Shown here: piece after piece, positions 26,404 through 35,040 of the stretch
How the letters are laid out: each line of letters opens with the position of its first letter
Position numbering within the stretch: position 1 is the first letter of the stretch
NCBI RefSeq assembly: GCF_013204825.1
Contig: NZ_JABMKV010000001.1
Location: forward strand, 620,001-684,000
Source of the DNA: Pedobacter boryungensis
GTDB lineage: Bacteria > Bacteroidota > Bacteroidia > Sphingobacteriales > Sphingobacteriaceae
Length of the DNA: 64,000 bases
Reading direction: 5' to 3'
Translations under genes and position numbers: made by a program
Notes under the pieces: model-generated
Database searches by the model: none
What the model saw: the letters and a program-made list of their open reading frames with translations, nothing else
What the model was told of the DNA's origin: nothing

Positions 26404-29169
26404 ATGGGACTAGATAAATATAACCAAAAGCGAGATTTTTCTAAAACTGCTGAACCAAAGGCAGGAAGAAGCAAAGATCCAAATAAGCTGATGTTCGTGA
26501 TCCAAAAGCACGATGCCTCTAGATTACATTATGATTTTCGTTTAGAGATGGAAGGTGTGCTAAAAAGTTGGGCTGTACCGAAAGGACCGACATTAGATCC
26601 GAAAGTAAAACGCCTAGCAATGATGGTTGAAGATCACCCATTTGATTATAGAAACTTTGAAGGTATTATCCCACAAGGTGAATATGGGGGAGGAACTGTA
26701 ATCGTTTGGGATCAAGGCTGGTATGAAACTATCGATCCGATAAAAGGAAAAAAGGCCCAAGAGAAATATTTACTATCAGAGCTTAAAAAAGGTTCCGTGA
26801 AAATGCGATTACACGGAGAGAAACTTAATGGCGAATTTGCTTTAGTGAGAACTCATGGTATGGGAGAAAACTCATGGTTATTAATAAAACATGATGATGA
26901 CTTTGCCACTAAAAAAGATGTTTTAAAATTAGATCAATCCATACTTTCTGAAAAAACCATTGAAGAAATGGAGAAATCAAGCGATAAAGTTTGGCACAGC
27001 AATAAGGAAGAAAAAATTGAAGCAAAACAGCCAAGTAAAAAAAAAGCTAAAACAAAGTCTAAGCAAACAAAAGAACAAGTAATTGAAGACGCGGAAATTT
27101 CTGAAGAATCTGTTAAAATAGATACAGCTAAGGTTTTAAAATCTGCACCGAAATCTGCGATATTAAAAAATATAAAACCCATGTTAGCTACTTTAGTTAA
27201 CGGGCCTTTTGATGATCCGAACTGGCAATATGAAGTAAAATGGGATGGTTATAGAGCATTAGCTTTTATTAACAAAGGAAAGGTAGAACTGCTATCGAGG
27301 AATAATAAATCTTTTAACGAAAAATTTTACCCAATTCATAAAATTCTTTCCTCATGGAAGATAAATGCAGTAATTGATGGAGAAATTCTAGTTTTAAATG
27401 ATAAAGGGATTTCCAATTTTGGATCACTTCAAAATTGGAGGAGTGAAGCAGATGGTGAATTAGTCTTCTACGTATTCGATATACTTTGGTACGAAGGAAA
27501 AGATCTTACTGGCTTATCTCTTGTGGAAAGACAAGCTATTTTGAATGAAGCACTGCCAACAGATGATGATAGGGTTCGGATTTCTAAAGTCTTCGATGCA
27601 AATGGAACTGATTTTTTTGCAGCTGCGGAAAGAATGGGACTAGAAGGAATTATGGCCAAGCTTAAATCTTCTACCTATGTGCTTTCTAATCGCTCAAAAG
27701 ATTGGCTAAAAATTAAAGTTTCCAAAAGACAAGAAGTAATTATTGCAGGTTTTACACGTAATGAAGATACTTCCAAACTATTCAGTTCACTCATTTTAGC
27801 TGTTTGGGAAAATAAAATATTGACTTACGTTGGCAAAGTAGGAACTGGATTTTCTGATTCCGATCAGAAAAAAATGATGCAAACATTTGCACCGTACATT
27901 GTAGATAAAAGCCCTTTTACAGTTGTTCCAGATATCAATAAACTTTCTCGTTTTCAACATAAACAATTAAATGCTAAAGCAACTTGGATGAAACCTGAAT
28001 TGGTTTGTGAAATAGCATATGCGGAAGTAACTGATGAGGGAATATTTCGACATCCATCTTTTAAAGGCATGCGCATAGACAAAAATCCAAAGGATGTAAT
28101 ACGTGAGACTGCTGCGGATACTCAGGTAGTTGTGAAAGAAGTTGAAGAGGAGTTAGATATTCAATCCGATGATAGCACAAAAATTAAAGCTGATAAACAT
28201 GCAGCTGCTATCCGGCCGCCAAAAGTTACTATACCAAAAACCTTATTAAATCCAAAAGATGAAACCCAAGTACGTAAGGTAAATGGGAAAGAGCTTAAGT
28301 TTTCTCACTTAAGTAAAGTTTATTGGCCAGAGGATGGTGTAACTAAGCGTGATATGTTTAATTACTATTATCAGGTTGCGGATTTTATGTTGCCATATTT
28401 AAAAGACAGGCCCCAATCATTAAATCGTTTTCCAGGTGGCATTCATGGACAAAGTTTTTATCAGAAGGATGTGAAAGGAAAAGCACCTGAATGGGCAAAA
28501 ACTTTTCCTTATTCAACCAGCGATGGGGAAGAAAAAGAATACTTAGTTGGAGATGATGTGGCTACGCTTTTATGGATGGCATCTTTAGGTTGCATTGAAA
28601 TCAATCCATGGTTTTCTAGAGTACAGTCGCCAGATAATCCCGATTATTGTGTCATAGATCTCGACCCAGATAAACATCATTTTGACAAAGTAATCGAAGC
28701 AGCATTAACAGTTAAAGAAGTTTTAGATTCTATTGATGTGCCAAGTTATCCTAAAACTTCTGGTTCAACAGGAATTCATATTTATATCCCAATGGGTGCA
28801 AAATATACTTATGACCAAACCCAACTTTTTGCTAGGATTGTTGTTGGAATTGTAAATGAAAAACTCCCCGATTTTACTTCTTTAGAACGGATGGTTTCTG
28901 CTAGAAAAGGTAAAATGTACTTAGATTTTTTACAAAATAGACCAGGTGCAACTATTGCAGGTCCTTATTCTCTTCGTCCAAAACTTGGTGCTACAGTATC
29001 TATGCCTTTAGAATGGGATGAGGTTAAACCAGGTTTAAAGATGAAAGATTTTACCATTCTTAATGCTATTGAGCGATTGAAGAAAAAAGGAGACATTTTT
29101 AAAGGTGTATTAGGTAAAGGCATCGATTTAGAAAAGGCGATTAAAAAAGCAAAAGAAATTTATCCGTAA
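26404..29169 (+). CDS. ligD: Multifunctional DNA ligase D (phosphoesterase-ligase-polymerase)
   Basis: A 921-residue protein with three modules. The 3'-phosphoesterase lies at ~1-160 (FVIQKHDASRLHYDFRLEMEG). A Lys-rich linker follows to ~250. The ATP-dependent ligase lies at ~255-560 with nucleotidyl Lys279 in KWDGYRA. The primase-polymerase lies at ~615-910 with D752/D754 in VIDLDPD. LigD repairs double-strand breaks with Ku by end processing and joining, especially in non-dividing cells. No Ku gene is visible in this window. A DUF3606 gene starts 11 bases after the stop. Confidence 0.95.
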   Translation: MGLDKYNQKRDFSKTAEPKAGRSKDPNKLMFVIQKHDASRLHYDFRLEMEGVLKSWAVPKGPTLDPKVKRLAMMVEDHPFDYRNFEGIIPQGEYGGGTVIVWDQGWYETIDPIKGKKAQEKYLLSELKKGSVKMRLHGEKLNGEFALVRTHGMGENSWLLIKHDDDFATKKDVLKLDQSILSEKTIEEMEKSSDKVWHSNKEEKIEAKQPSKKKAKTKSKQTKEQVIEDAEISEESVKIDTAKVLKSAPKSAILKNIKPMLATLVNGPFDDPNWQYEVKWDGYRALAFINKGKVELLSRNNKSFNEKFYPIHKILSSWKINAVIDGEILVLNDKGISNFGSLQNWRSEADGELVFYVFDILWYEGKDLTGLSLVERQAILNEALPTDDDRVRISKVFDANGTDFFAAAERMGLEGIMAKLKSSTYVLSNRSKDWLKIKVSKRQEVIIAGFTRNEDTSKLFSSLILAVWENKILTYVGKVGTGFSDSDQKKMMQTFAPYIVDKSPFTVVPDINKLSRFQHKQLNAKATWMKPELVCEIAYAEVTDEGIFRHPSFKGMRIDKNPKDVIRETAADTQVVVKEVEEELDIQSDDSTKIKADKHAAAIRPPKVTIPKTLLNPKDETQVRKVNGKELKFSHLSKVYWPEDGVTKRDMFNYYYQVADFMLPYLKDRPQSLNRFPGGIHGQSFYQKDVKGKAPEWAKTFPYSTSDGEEKEYLVGDDVATLLWMASLGCIEINPWFSRVQSPDNPDYCVIDLDPDKHHFDKVIEAALTVKEVLDSIDVPSYPKTSGSTGIHIYIPMGAKYTYDQTQLFARIVVGIVNEKLPDFTSLERMVSARKGKMYLDFLQNRPGATIAGPYSLRPKLGATVSMPLEWDEVKPGLKMKDFTILNAIERLKKKGDIFKGVLGKGIDLEKAIKKAKEIYP

Positions 29170-29180
29170 TTAATACATAA

Positions 29181-29447
29181 ATGATACAGTTGAACGAGGA
29201 TAATTCGGGCTTCGGGGAAAATGTTCCTGATCCGGAAGAAATAAGGGAGCGATATCCTATTGAAGACGATAGTGATACGCTTGAACCTTTTGTAGATGAA
29301 TATGAAAATAGAGAAATAAATACTGATGATCCAGAGGATATAATACACTGGGCACAGGAGTTTCAAATTAGTGTGGACGATTTGAAATCTGCAATTGTGC
29401 TCAATGGAAATTCGGTGAAAGAAATTAAAAAGTATTTAAGTGTATAA
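29181..29447 (+). CDS. DUF3606 protein, acidic, following ligD
   Basis: An 88-residue protein. Residues 1-45 are highly acidic (DPEEIRERYPIEDDSDTLEPFVDEYE). Residues ~46-88 match DUF3606 (EINTDDPEDIIHWAQEFQISVDDLKSAI... SVKEIKKYL). It starts 11 bases after ligD and is likely in the same transcript. DUF3606 proteins are small, common in soil bacteria and have no known function; a second copy follows at 29566. Confidence 0.75.
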   Translation: MIQLNEDNSGFGENVPDPEEIRERYPIEDDSDTLEPFVDEYENREINTDDPEDIIHWAQEFQISVDDLKSAIVLNGNSVKEIKKYLSV

Positions 29448-29565
29448 CTAAATAGGTTTTCAAAATTGAAATTTACAAAGTGATTTTAACGAAACAAAAA
29501 AAAAGCTAGGCTGTTATTTTTAATAAGTAATTAACCTATAATCGTCTACCTATAAATTAAATGTT

Positions 29566-29748
29566 ATGGCAAAGCAAGGACCTTCAGACCGTAAAAAAGT
29601 AAATTCATCACAAGATTATGAGCTTTCACATGTAGCGACCAAAATGGGTGTGAGCATACAGCAAGTTGTTGGCGCAAAACGTGCAACTGGCTCAAATGAT
29701 CGTAAAGTAATTGAAAAATACATTTCCGACAAAGGAAAAAAGAAATAG
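29566..29748 (+). CDS. DUF3606 protein, basic
   Basis: A 60-residue protein that is almost only the DUF3606 domain (GPSDRKKVNSSQDYELSHVATKMGVSIQQV... KVIEKYI), with basic ends. It closely follows the canonical DUF3606 pattern of a G-P-x-D-R start and a short helix-turn-helix-like repeat. It lies 118 bases after the first copy and ends shortly before a terminator. Possibly nucleic-acid binding by analogy of fold; unproven. Confidence 0.8.
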   Translation: MAKQGPSDRKKVNSSQDYELSHVATKMGVSIQQVVGAKRATGSNDRKVIEKYISDKGKKK

Positions 29749-29792
29749 AAATTACGGCAATCATTTGTAATAATCTTGCAAATCTATTAAGG

Positions 29793-29824
29793 TTGGACTT
29801 TCTGTTTGGAAGTCCAATTTTTGT
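29793..29824 (+). terminator. Terminator between the DUF3606 gene and the exonuclease gene
   Basis: Perfect 8-bp stem TTGGACTT / AAGTCCAA with a 9-base loop and a following T-rich stretch. It overlaps the first possible TTG of the next reading frame, which argues that the exonuclease starts later, at 29835. Confidence 0.75.
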
Positions 29825-29834
29825 TTTAAATCTT

Positions 29835-30617
29835 ATGAGTAATATCTTGAAAATTGCGACTTATAATGTTAATGGTATCAACGGGAGATTGGCTGTATTA
29901 CTGCGGTGGCTTAAAGAGGCAAAGCCAGATGTAGTTTGCTTGCAGGAATTAAAATGTCCAGATCAACTTTTTCCTGAGGCAGCTCTTTTAAAAGCTGGGT
30001 ATCATTCTATTTGGCATGGGCAGAAAAGTTGGAATGGTGTAGCGGTCCTTTCAAAGGAAGAAATCAAGGAAACAAGACGGAATTTAGACGGGGATCCTGA
30101 TGATTTACATAGCCGTTACATAGAAGGTTTTGTGTATGGTATGGTGATTGGTTGTTTATATCTTCCAAACGGTAATCCAGCTCCCGGACCTAAGTTTGAT
30201 TATAAACTTTCGTGGTTTAAGAGATTACACAAACACGCAAAAAAATTATTGTCTTTTGATCTTCCGGTTTTACTAATTGGAGATTATAATGTAATTCCTA
30301 CAGAACTTGATACCTACAAGTCAGAAAAGTATATCACCAATGCGCTGTTCTTTCCTGAATCTAGGTTAGCCTATACCAAATTATTGAAACTAGGTTGGAC
30401 AGATGCCATACGATATTTACATCCAAATGAACGCATATATACCTTTTATGATTATTTAAGGAATGCATATGGTCGTGACGCAGGGCTTCGTTTAGATCAC
30501 TTTTTATTGAATGATATCGTATTACCTAGATTAATTTCTGCACAAGTAGACAAAGAAGTTCGTGGATGGGAAAAATCTAGTGATCATTGTCCTGTTTGGA
30601 TTGAATTAAAACAATAA
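29835..30617 (+). CDS. xth: Exodeoxyribonuclease III
   Basis: A 260-residue member of the exonuclease III/AP endonuclease family, from the ATG at 29835. Motifs: TYNVNGINGRL, LQELKC with the metal-binding Glu, IGDYNVIPTELD, GLRLDHFLL and SSDHCPVWIEL with the catalytic Asp-His pair. It cleaves abasic sites and trims 3' ends in base-excision repair. Position beside ligD and DUF3606 genes gives a DNA-maintenance cluster. Confidence 0.93.
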   Translation: MSNILKIATYNVNGINGRLAVLLRWLKEAKPDVVCLQELKCPDQLFPEAALLKAGYHSIWHGQKSWNGVAVLSKEEIKETRRNLDGDPDDLHSRYIEGFVYGMVIGCLYLPNGNPAPGPKFDYKLSWFKRLHKHAKKLLSFDLPVLLIGDYNVIPTELDTYKSEKYITNALFFPESRLAYTKLLKLGWTDAIRYLHPNERIYTFYDYLRNAYGRDAGLRLDHFLLNDIVLPRLISAQVDKEVRGWEKSSDHCPVWIELKQ

Positions 30618-30627
30618 CCTCTACACC

Positions 30628-31281
30628 TTACTGATTTTTAGCTGCTTTATTTTTCTGTTTATCACTTATTTTTAAGGGATCATCACCTTGATTAGCTTTT
30701 TCTTTTAAAATCTCTTCACGAATTTTCACCGTCATATCATAATGATGTCTTAAAATCGGTAATGTTTTGGTCGCAAATGCAGAAATAGATTCTACAGGCA
30801 TTGTAGAACCTATGTTAAATAAATTTATTGCCTCATTATGTTCGGTTACCATTAAGTTAATATAAAATTCATTTTGTGCTTCATCATTAAGGCTTTCCAA
30901 CTGTTTTAAGATTTTAACTTTTGCTTCAGGTAAAACGGTAGGAAGTGCAAAATTTTCTTTTTTTGCAATGGCTTTCAATTCCTCATTCGCTTTCATGTGA
31001 TCATCTCTAATCATTTTGGCATGAGCTAACACTGCTGGATTATTTTTGGTATTAACCAATATTCTAGAACTCGCTTCAACTTCCATCATTCCTCCAATAG
31101 CGGCATTAGTGAAAAATGTAGTTTTGTCCTCTTGCTTCATTTTTGTATCACTTTTTTTGATAATATTGGTATCATTTGAAGTTATTGGTTCAGCGTTTGT
31201 TTTATCATCTTTTTGTTCAGCATTTCCACAAGCAAATAAGAATGAAATGATTGATAGTAAAAATAAGATTCTAGTTTTCAT
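30628..31281 (-). CDS. DUF4142 lipoprotein
   Basis: A 217-residue lipoprotein: signal peptide with lipobox FLFAC (Cys18), a polar linker, then a DUF4142 helical domain (~50-190; TTFFTNAAIGGMMEVEASSRIL, AHAKMIRDDHMKANEELKAIA, NLMVTEHNEAINLF) and a Lys-rich tail. DUF4142 domains resemble four-helix ferritin-like bundles and are abundant in stress-related regions; function unknown. Convergent with the exonuclease gene (11 bases apart). Exposed on the periplasmic side of a membrane. Confidence 0.88.
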   Translation of the reverse strand: MKTRILFLLSIISFLFACGNAEQKDDKTNAEPITSNDTNIIKKSDTKMKQEDKTTFFTNAAIGGMMEVEASSRILVNTKNNPAVLAHAKMIRDDHMKANEELKAIAKKENFALPTVLPEAKVKILKQLESLNDEAQNEFYINLMVTEHNEAINLFNIGSTMPVESISAFATKTLPILRHHYDMTVKIREEILKEKANQGDDPLKISDKQKNKAAKNQ

Positions 31282-31312
31282 GGTAAAATATTCAAATTAT
31301 AAATTCAGTTAA

Positions 31313-31594
31313 TTAATAGATAGCATTCTCAATTTCAGCGGCAATTTGATTGATTTTAGGTAAACTCAATTCAAATTTTAATTCTTCATTATTTACGCCG
31401 TTTTTGTAGTTAAATAATGGTAATAATCCAGGTTCGATTTCATCTTCCTCAAGTAATTCCCATTCCCCTTCCGATTCCTTTATCGCTCCAATAATTCCAC
31501 CGAAATAAACGAGTTTAAAATAATCCTTCTCTGGTATAACGGTGAGCGTAACTTGTTCATCGTTATTTTGGATATGTATATTGAATGGTTCCAT
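31313..31594 (-). CDS. Hypothetical acidic protein, 93 aa
   Basis: A small soluble, acidic, mostly beta protein (FNIHIQNNDEQVTLTVIPEKDYFKLVYFGG... GEWELLEEDEIEPGLLPLF) with a short C-terminal helix (INQIAAEIENAIY). It lies 31 bases upstream of the DUF4142 gene and may share its transcript. No family recognised. Confidence 0.65.
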   Translation of the reverse strand: MEPFNIHIQNNDEQVTLTVIPEKDYFKLVYFGGIIGAIKESEGEWELLEEDEIEPGLLPLFNYKNGVNNEELKFELSLPKINQIAAEIENAIY

Positions 31595-31694
31595 AATTTA
31601 ACAACCACTAGCAACAAAAATTGTTTAGGTTATTTATCAGTTATTAAAATTTTTAAGTGAAAACTTTGTTCAATAAAAGGTGTTTGTGAAATGT

Positions 31695-32489
31695 ATGGAG
31701 CCTATAACAGTTATTATTGAAACCCCTAAGGGAAAAAAATATAAATGTGACATTGAGCAAGGATACGTGAAGCTAAAAAAGCTGTTACCTGCTGGTTTAA
31801 TTTTTCCTTATGACTTTGGTTTTATTCCGGGAACTATTGGTGGGGATGGAGATCCTTTAGATGTGATGGTCATATCAGAGATAGAAACTTTTTCTGGTTG
31901 TGCAATAGATTGTAGAATAATTGGCGGCTTAAAAGCTGTACAAACAGAAAGAGATGGTAAAAAGATACGGAATGACAGATTATTTGCTATACCTGAAATA
32001 TCAGAACAATATGTCTCAATAAACGAATTGAAAGATTTGCCGCAACAAGTTATCCATGAAATAGAACAATTTTTCATCAATTATAATGAACAAGCGGGTA
32101 AAGTTTTTGAACCCCTTAATCATTTTTCGGCAAAGAAAGCTTTAAAGTTGATTGAAAATTCAAAACGGAATGGCGAACCCTCAAAACGTATTGAACTGTT
32201 TATACCGGTTTATAATAAAAAAGGCAAGCCTTTTCCTAAAAAGTACTATACTAATCTACATCAAAAGCTAACTGATAAATTCGGTGGATTAACAATGTAT
32301 TCAAGAGTTCCAGTAATTGGTTTTTGGAAAGAGAATACAGCTAATACCGTTAAAGAAAATATTATTGTATATGAGGTCTTAGCCACCGAGATTGACGACA
32401 AATTTTGGTCTAAATTAAAAAAGTGGATATTAAAAACATTTGCTCAAGAGGAAATCATTATTCATATTTCCTCTGTGAGCAGTATTTAG
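31695..32489 (+). CDS. Two-domain protein: divergent family-I inorganic-pyrophosphatase-like domain plus unnamed C-terminal domain
   Basis: A 264-residue protein from the ATG at 31695 (GTG at 31680 possible). Residues ~5-150 resemble soluble pyrophosphatase: E9 in IIETP, the D51-D53-D56 signature (DGDPLDVMV) and RLFAIP. Compared by eye with the E. coli enzyme, E31 becomes K17, R43 becomes K, Y51 and Y55 become F37 and F41, the D102-x-K104 region reads N-D-R, and Y-K near the end reads Y-N. Residues ~160-264 form a second domain (RIELFIPVYNKKGKPFPKKYY, GGLTMYSRVPVIGFW, EEIIIHISSV) I cannot name. Catalysis may be altered or lost. Confidence 0.75.
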   Translation: MEPITVIIETPKGKKYKCDIEQGYVKLKKLLPAGLIFPYDFGFIPGTIGGDGDPLDVMVISEIETFSGCAIDCRIIGGLKAVQTERDGKKIRNDRLFAIPEISEQYVSINELKDLPQQVIHEIEQFFINYNEQAGKVFEPLNHFSAKKALKLIENSKRNGEPSKRIELFIPVYNKKGKPFPKKYYTNLHQKLTDKFGGLTMYSRVPVIGFWKENTANTVKENIIVYEVLATEIDDKFWSKLKKWILKTFAQEEIIIHISSVSSI

Positions 32490-32494
32490 AACAT

Positions 32495-34012
32495 TTATTT
32501 TTTTCTTTCCAAATTTTTCCTTGGAGGTCCACATAACACATTTCCTTCTAAGTCAAATCTTCCACCATGACATGGACAATCCCAGCTCTTTTCAACAGAA
32601 TTGAAATTTACAATACATCCAGCATGAGTACATACAGGATTAAGGATAGTAACTTTTCCGTTTTTGTGTTTATATAGAGCTAACTTTTCCCCGTTGTAAT
32701 CAGCAACAGTGCCAGTTTCGCTTTCCATTTCTGTTAAGGTAGAAATGGCCTCAGTGTTAAATCTATCTGCTATAAAGTGCCAAGCTACATTTGCATTTTC
32801 TTGTACGAGCTCTGTAAATCCGGCAATTGGTTTAATTCTAGAAGCGGAGAAGATATCTTTAAACTCGTTTTTCTTACCTAAAACTTCATCACTAATCATG
32901 ATAGCGGATAGGGTACCGAAGATCATTCCATTGCCATTAAATCCTGTAGCAACATATATGTTTTCTTCTCCAGGCATTTGACCGATATAAGGTAATCCAT
33001 CTGCGGGAACATAATATTGTGAAGACCATCGAAATGCGACATCTTTAACATCAAAGTATTGTTTAACATAACTTTCTAAAGTGTTAAAAGCATTCTCTGC
33101 ATCCCCTTGGCCAGTTTTATGATCTTCGCCACCTACTAAAAGATATTTTTGACCTTCAATAACATGAGTTCTAAAATAATGATAGGGTTCCATCATATCG
33201 TATACTAATTCTTTAGGATATTTTTCGTCGTTTAATGTTACTCCAATTACGTAACTACGATAGGGAGCACATTTAAAACTAAATGAATTTACTCCTGGCA
33301 CAGCGTGTGTTGCATATACTAAATGTAAAGCTTTAAAAATTTGATGATTTGAAACAGCATATACAAATCCTCCTTTATTTTCAACTTCGTTAACAAAAGT
33401 ATGTTCAACTATTACTCCACCATTTTCTTCAAAAGCTTCAGCTAGTTTTTGAATATATTTTATAGGGTGAAATTGACCTTGTTGTTTAAATAATATAGCG
33501 GATTGGAAGGGTATTGGAAGATTGATTTTATCCGTCTGTTCAACTTCAACACCAGCTCTTTTGGAAGCATCTAATATCTCTTTTAATTCTTCACTTTGCT
33601 TTTCGTCTTGAGCAAATAAATATGCATTTTTCTCTTCTAAATCACATCCAATGTTTAAGTCTTTTGTCAACTTTTTTATTAACGAAAAAGCTTCTTTTCC
33701 TGCTTTAGCTACTAGCTTTGAATTTTCTTTACCAAAATCTGATTCAATTTCTGGATAAGTAGCATCAAAAAAAGTATTTAGGTGAGCACTTGTGCCTCCG
33801 GTAGTTCCAAAACCGATATTGCCACGCTCAATTATTAAGCACTTTTTTCCTTGTTGTTGTAATAATAACCCAGTTGTTAAACCAGTAATTCCTCCGCCAA
33901 TTATAATTACATCAAATAGCTGATGTTTTTCATGATTAGCCGAGTTTATTTTTTTCTCTTGTATATCTTTCAATTGCCATGGGCTAACTGTTGTGCTATC
34001 TCTTGAAATCAT
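32495..34012 (-). CDS. FAD-dependent oxidoreductase fused to a Rieske [2Fe-2S] domain
   Basis: A 505-residue protein. Residues ~35-400 are a DAO-type FAD oxidoreductase (VIIIGGGITGLTTGLLLQQQGKKCLIIER; IYVATGFNGNGM near the second FAD contact). Residues ~410-500 are a Rieske domain with both cluster-binding motifs, CTHAGC and CPCHGG. Fusions of this kind are known in many bacteria, with unknown substrate; the Rieske cluster probably relays electrons to or from FAD. No signal peptide is visible. It is convergent with the pyrophosphatase-like gene, with only five bases between. Confidence 0.9.
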   Translation of the reverse strand: MISRDSTTVSPWQLKDIQEKKINSANHEKHQLFDVIIIGGGITGLTTGLLLQQQGKKCLIIERGNIGFGTTGGTSAHLNTFFDATYPEIESDFGKENSKLVAKAGKEAFSLIKKLTKDLNIGCDLEEKNAYLFAQDEKQSEELKEILDASKRAGVEVEQTDKINLPIPFQSAILFKQQGQFHPIKYIQKLAEAFEENGGVIVEHTFVNEVENKGGFVYAVSNHQIFKALHLVYATHAVPGVNSFSFKCAPYRSYVIGVTLNDEKYPKELVYDMMEPYHYFRTHVIEGQKYLLVGGEDHKTGQGDAENAFNTLESYVKQYFDVKDVAFRWSSQYYVPADGLPYIGQMPGEENIYVATGFNGNGMIFGTLSAIMISDEVLGKKNEFKDIFSASRIKPIAGFTELVQENANVAWHFIADRFNTEAISTLTEMESETGTVADYNGEKLALYKHKNGKVTILNPVCTHAGCIVNFNSVEKSWDCPCHGGRFDLEGNVLCGPPRKNLERKK

Positions 34013-34181
34013 AATTAAAGATTAAGTTTTTATATCATAACAATCTTTAAATAAATAGGTTCTCATAAATATTTAATACGTTTTTTATATTTTTTTAAAA
34101 CCATTTTTTTTGAGGAAGGTTAATCTAGTAAAAGGAATATGAAATAGTGGAGCGGCTTAAAAAGATAATTAAACTATAAAA

Positions 34182-34382
34182 ATGCCTTCATCAGTTGTTG
34201 AACATATTAAATATGATCCTGAAAAGAAAGACTTAATTGTAGTGTTTGTATCAGGTGATGTGTATCGTTATAAAGATGTACCTGAAAAGATTTATAAAAA
34301 TTTTAAAGCTTCAATTTCAAAAGGCACTTTTTTAAATAGAACTATCAAAAAGAAATTTGAGATGGAAAAAATTGAGGACTAA
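34182..34382 (+). CDS. KTSC-domain protein
   Basis: A 66-residue protein that is essentially one KTSC domain (SVVEHIKYDPEKKDLIVVFVSGDVYRYKDVP, then SKGTFLNRTIKKKF). KTSC is a small domain named for a K-T-S-C stretch in some members and is linked to lysyl-tRNA synthetase C-termini. Function unknown. Single-gene unit with its own short upstream region. Confidence 0.85.
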   Translation: MPSSVVEHIKYDPEKKDLIVVFVSGDVYRYKDVPEKIYKNFKASISKGTFLNRTIKKKFEMEKIED

Positions 34383-34465
34383 AAAGAGGGCTTTTAATTC
34401 GAAATAAAAATAATGTTGTATGAACAGCAACAGTAACACTAATAACTAACATAAAATCAAATACC

Positions 34466-34969
34466 ATGGAAAATCAAAATCAAAACAGTGAAGATTTAAA
34501 CAATCAATCACAATCAGGAAATCAATGGAATCAAGAAAATGAAAATCAAGACCAGAACCAAAATCAGTCAGGAACTTCTGGGGGATCAAATTCAGGACAG
34601 AATCAATTTGATAATCAGAATAGCGGTTCACAAGGAGGTTCAGGTCAAATGCAAGACGGTGGTTTAGGAAACACAAATTCACAACAAAATCAAGGTTCTA
34701 ATACTAGCGATAGTTCATGGAACCAAGACAGGAATAACAATCAATCGGGAATGAGTGGCATGAATCAACAACAACAAGGTTCAGATGCTGATTATGCATC
34801 AAATGCTTCAGGTAACCAAAACTCTATGTCAGGCGGTCAACAAACGCAAAATTATGGTCAGCAAAATGGAGAAGATCCTAATAATAATGCAGATTCAGAA
34901 AATCGTAATGATCAAAATGGAGAAAGTAGTTTAGATAGAGATGAAAGAAGCGGCGGATCGGCCTTGTAA
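34466..34969 (+). CDS. Asn/Gln/Gly/Ser-rich disordered protein
   Basis: A 167-residue protein made almost entirely of N, Q, G, S, D and E, with repeated NQNQ, SGNQ and QNQ runs and no hydrophobic core. It has no signal peptide and a mildly acidic end (SSLDRDERSGGSAL). The composition is prion-like and intrinsically disordered. It is probably real: it has a good ATG context, a separate terminator and a codon usage in line with its neighbours. Possible roles include desiccation protection or condensate formation; that is speculation. Confidence 0.75.
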   Translation: MENQNQNSEDLNNQSQSGNQWNQENENQDQNQNQSGTSGGSNSGQNQFDNQNSGSQGGSGQMQDGGLGNTNSQQNQGSNTSDSSWNQDRNNNQSGMSGMNQQQQGSDADYASNASGNQNSMSGGQQTQNYGQQNGEDPNNNADSENRNDQNGESSLDRDERSGGSAL

Positions 34970-34992
34970 ACAAATGAAGCTAACAATGATAT

Positions 34993-35024
34993 AAGGCAAT
35001 TAAAATTCATATTTTAATTGCCTT
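34993..35024. terminator. Terminator after the N/Q-rich gene
   Basis: Stem AAGGCAATTAAAAT / ATTTTAATTGCCTT, fully paired over 14 bases with a 4-base loop, between two convergent genes; flanking T-rich DNA follows. Confidence 0.8.
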
Positions 35025-35040
35025 ATTTATTTAGTGATTA

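Noticed and set aside
29793..29834. TTG start 14 codons upstream of the exonuclease III ATG
   Set aside because: These bases form an intrinsic terminator hairpin (TTGGACTT/AAGTCCAA), and the conserved protein begins at the ATG at 29835.
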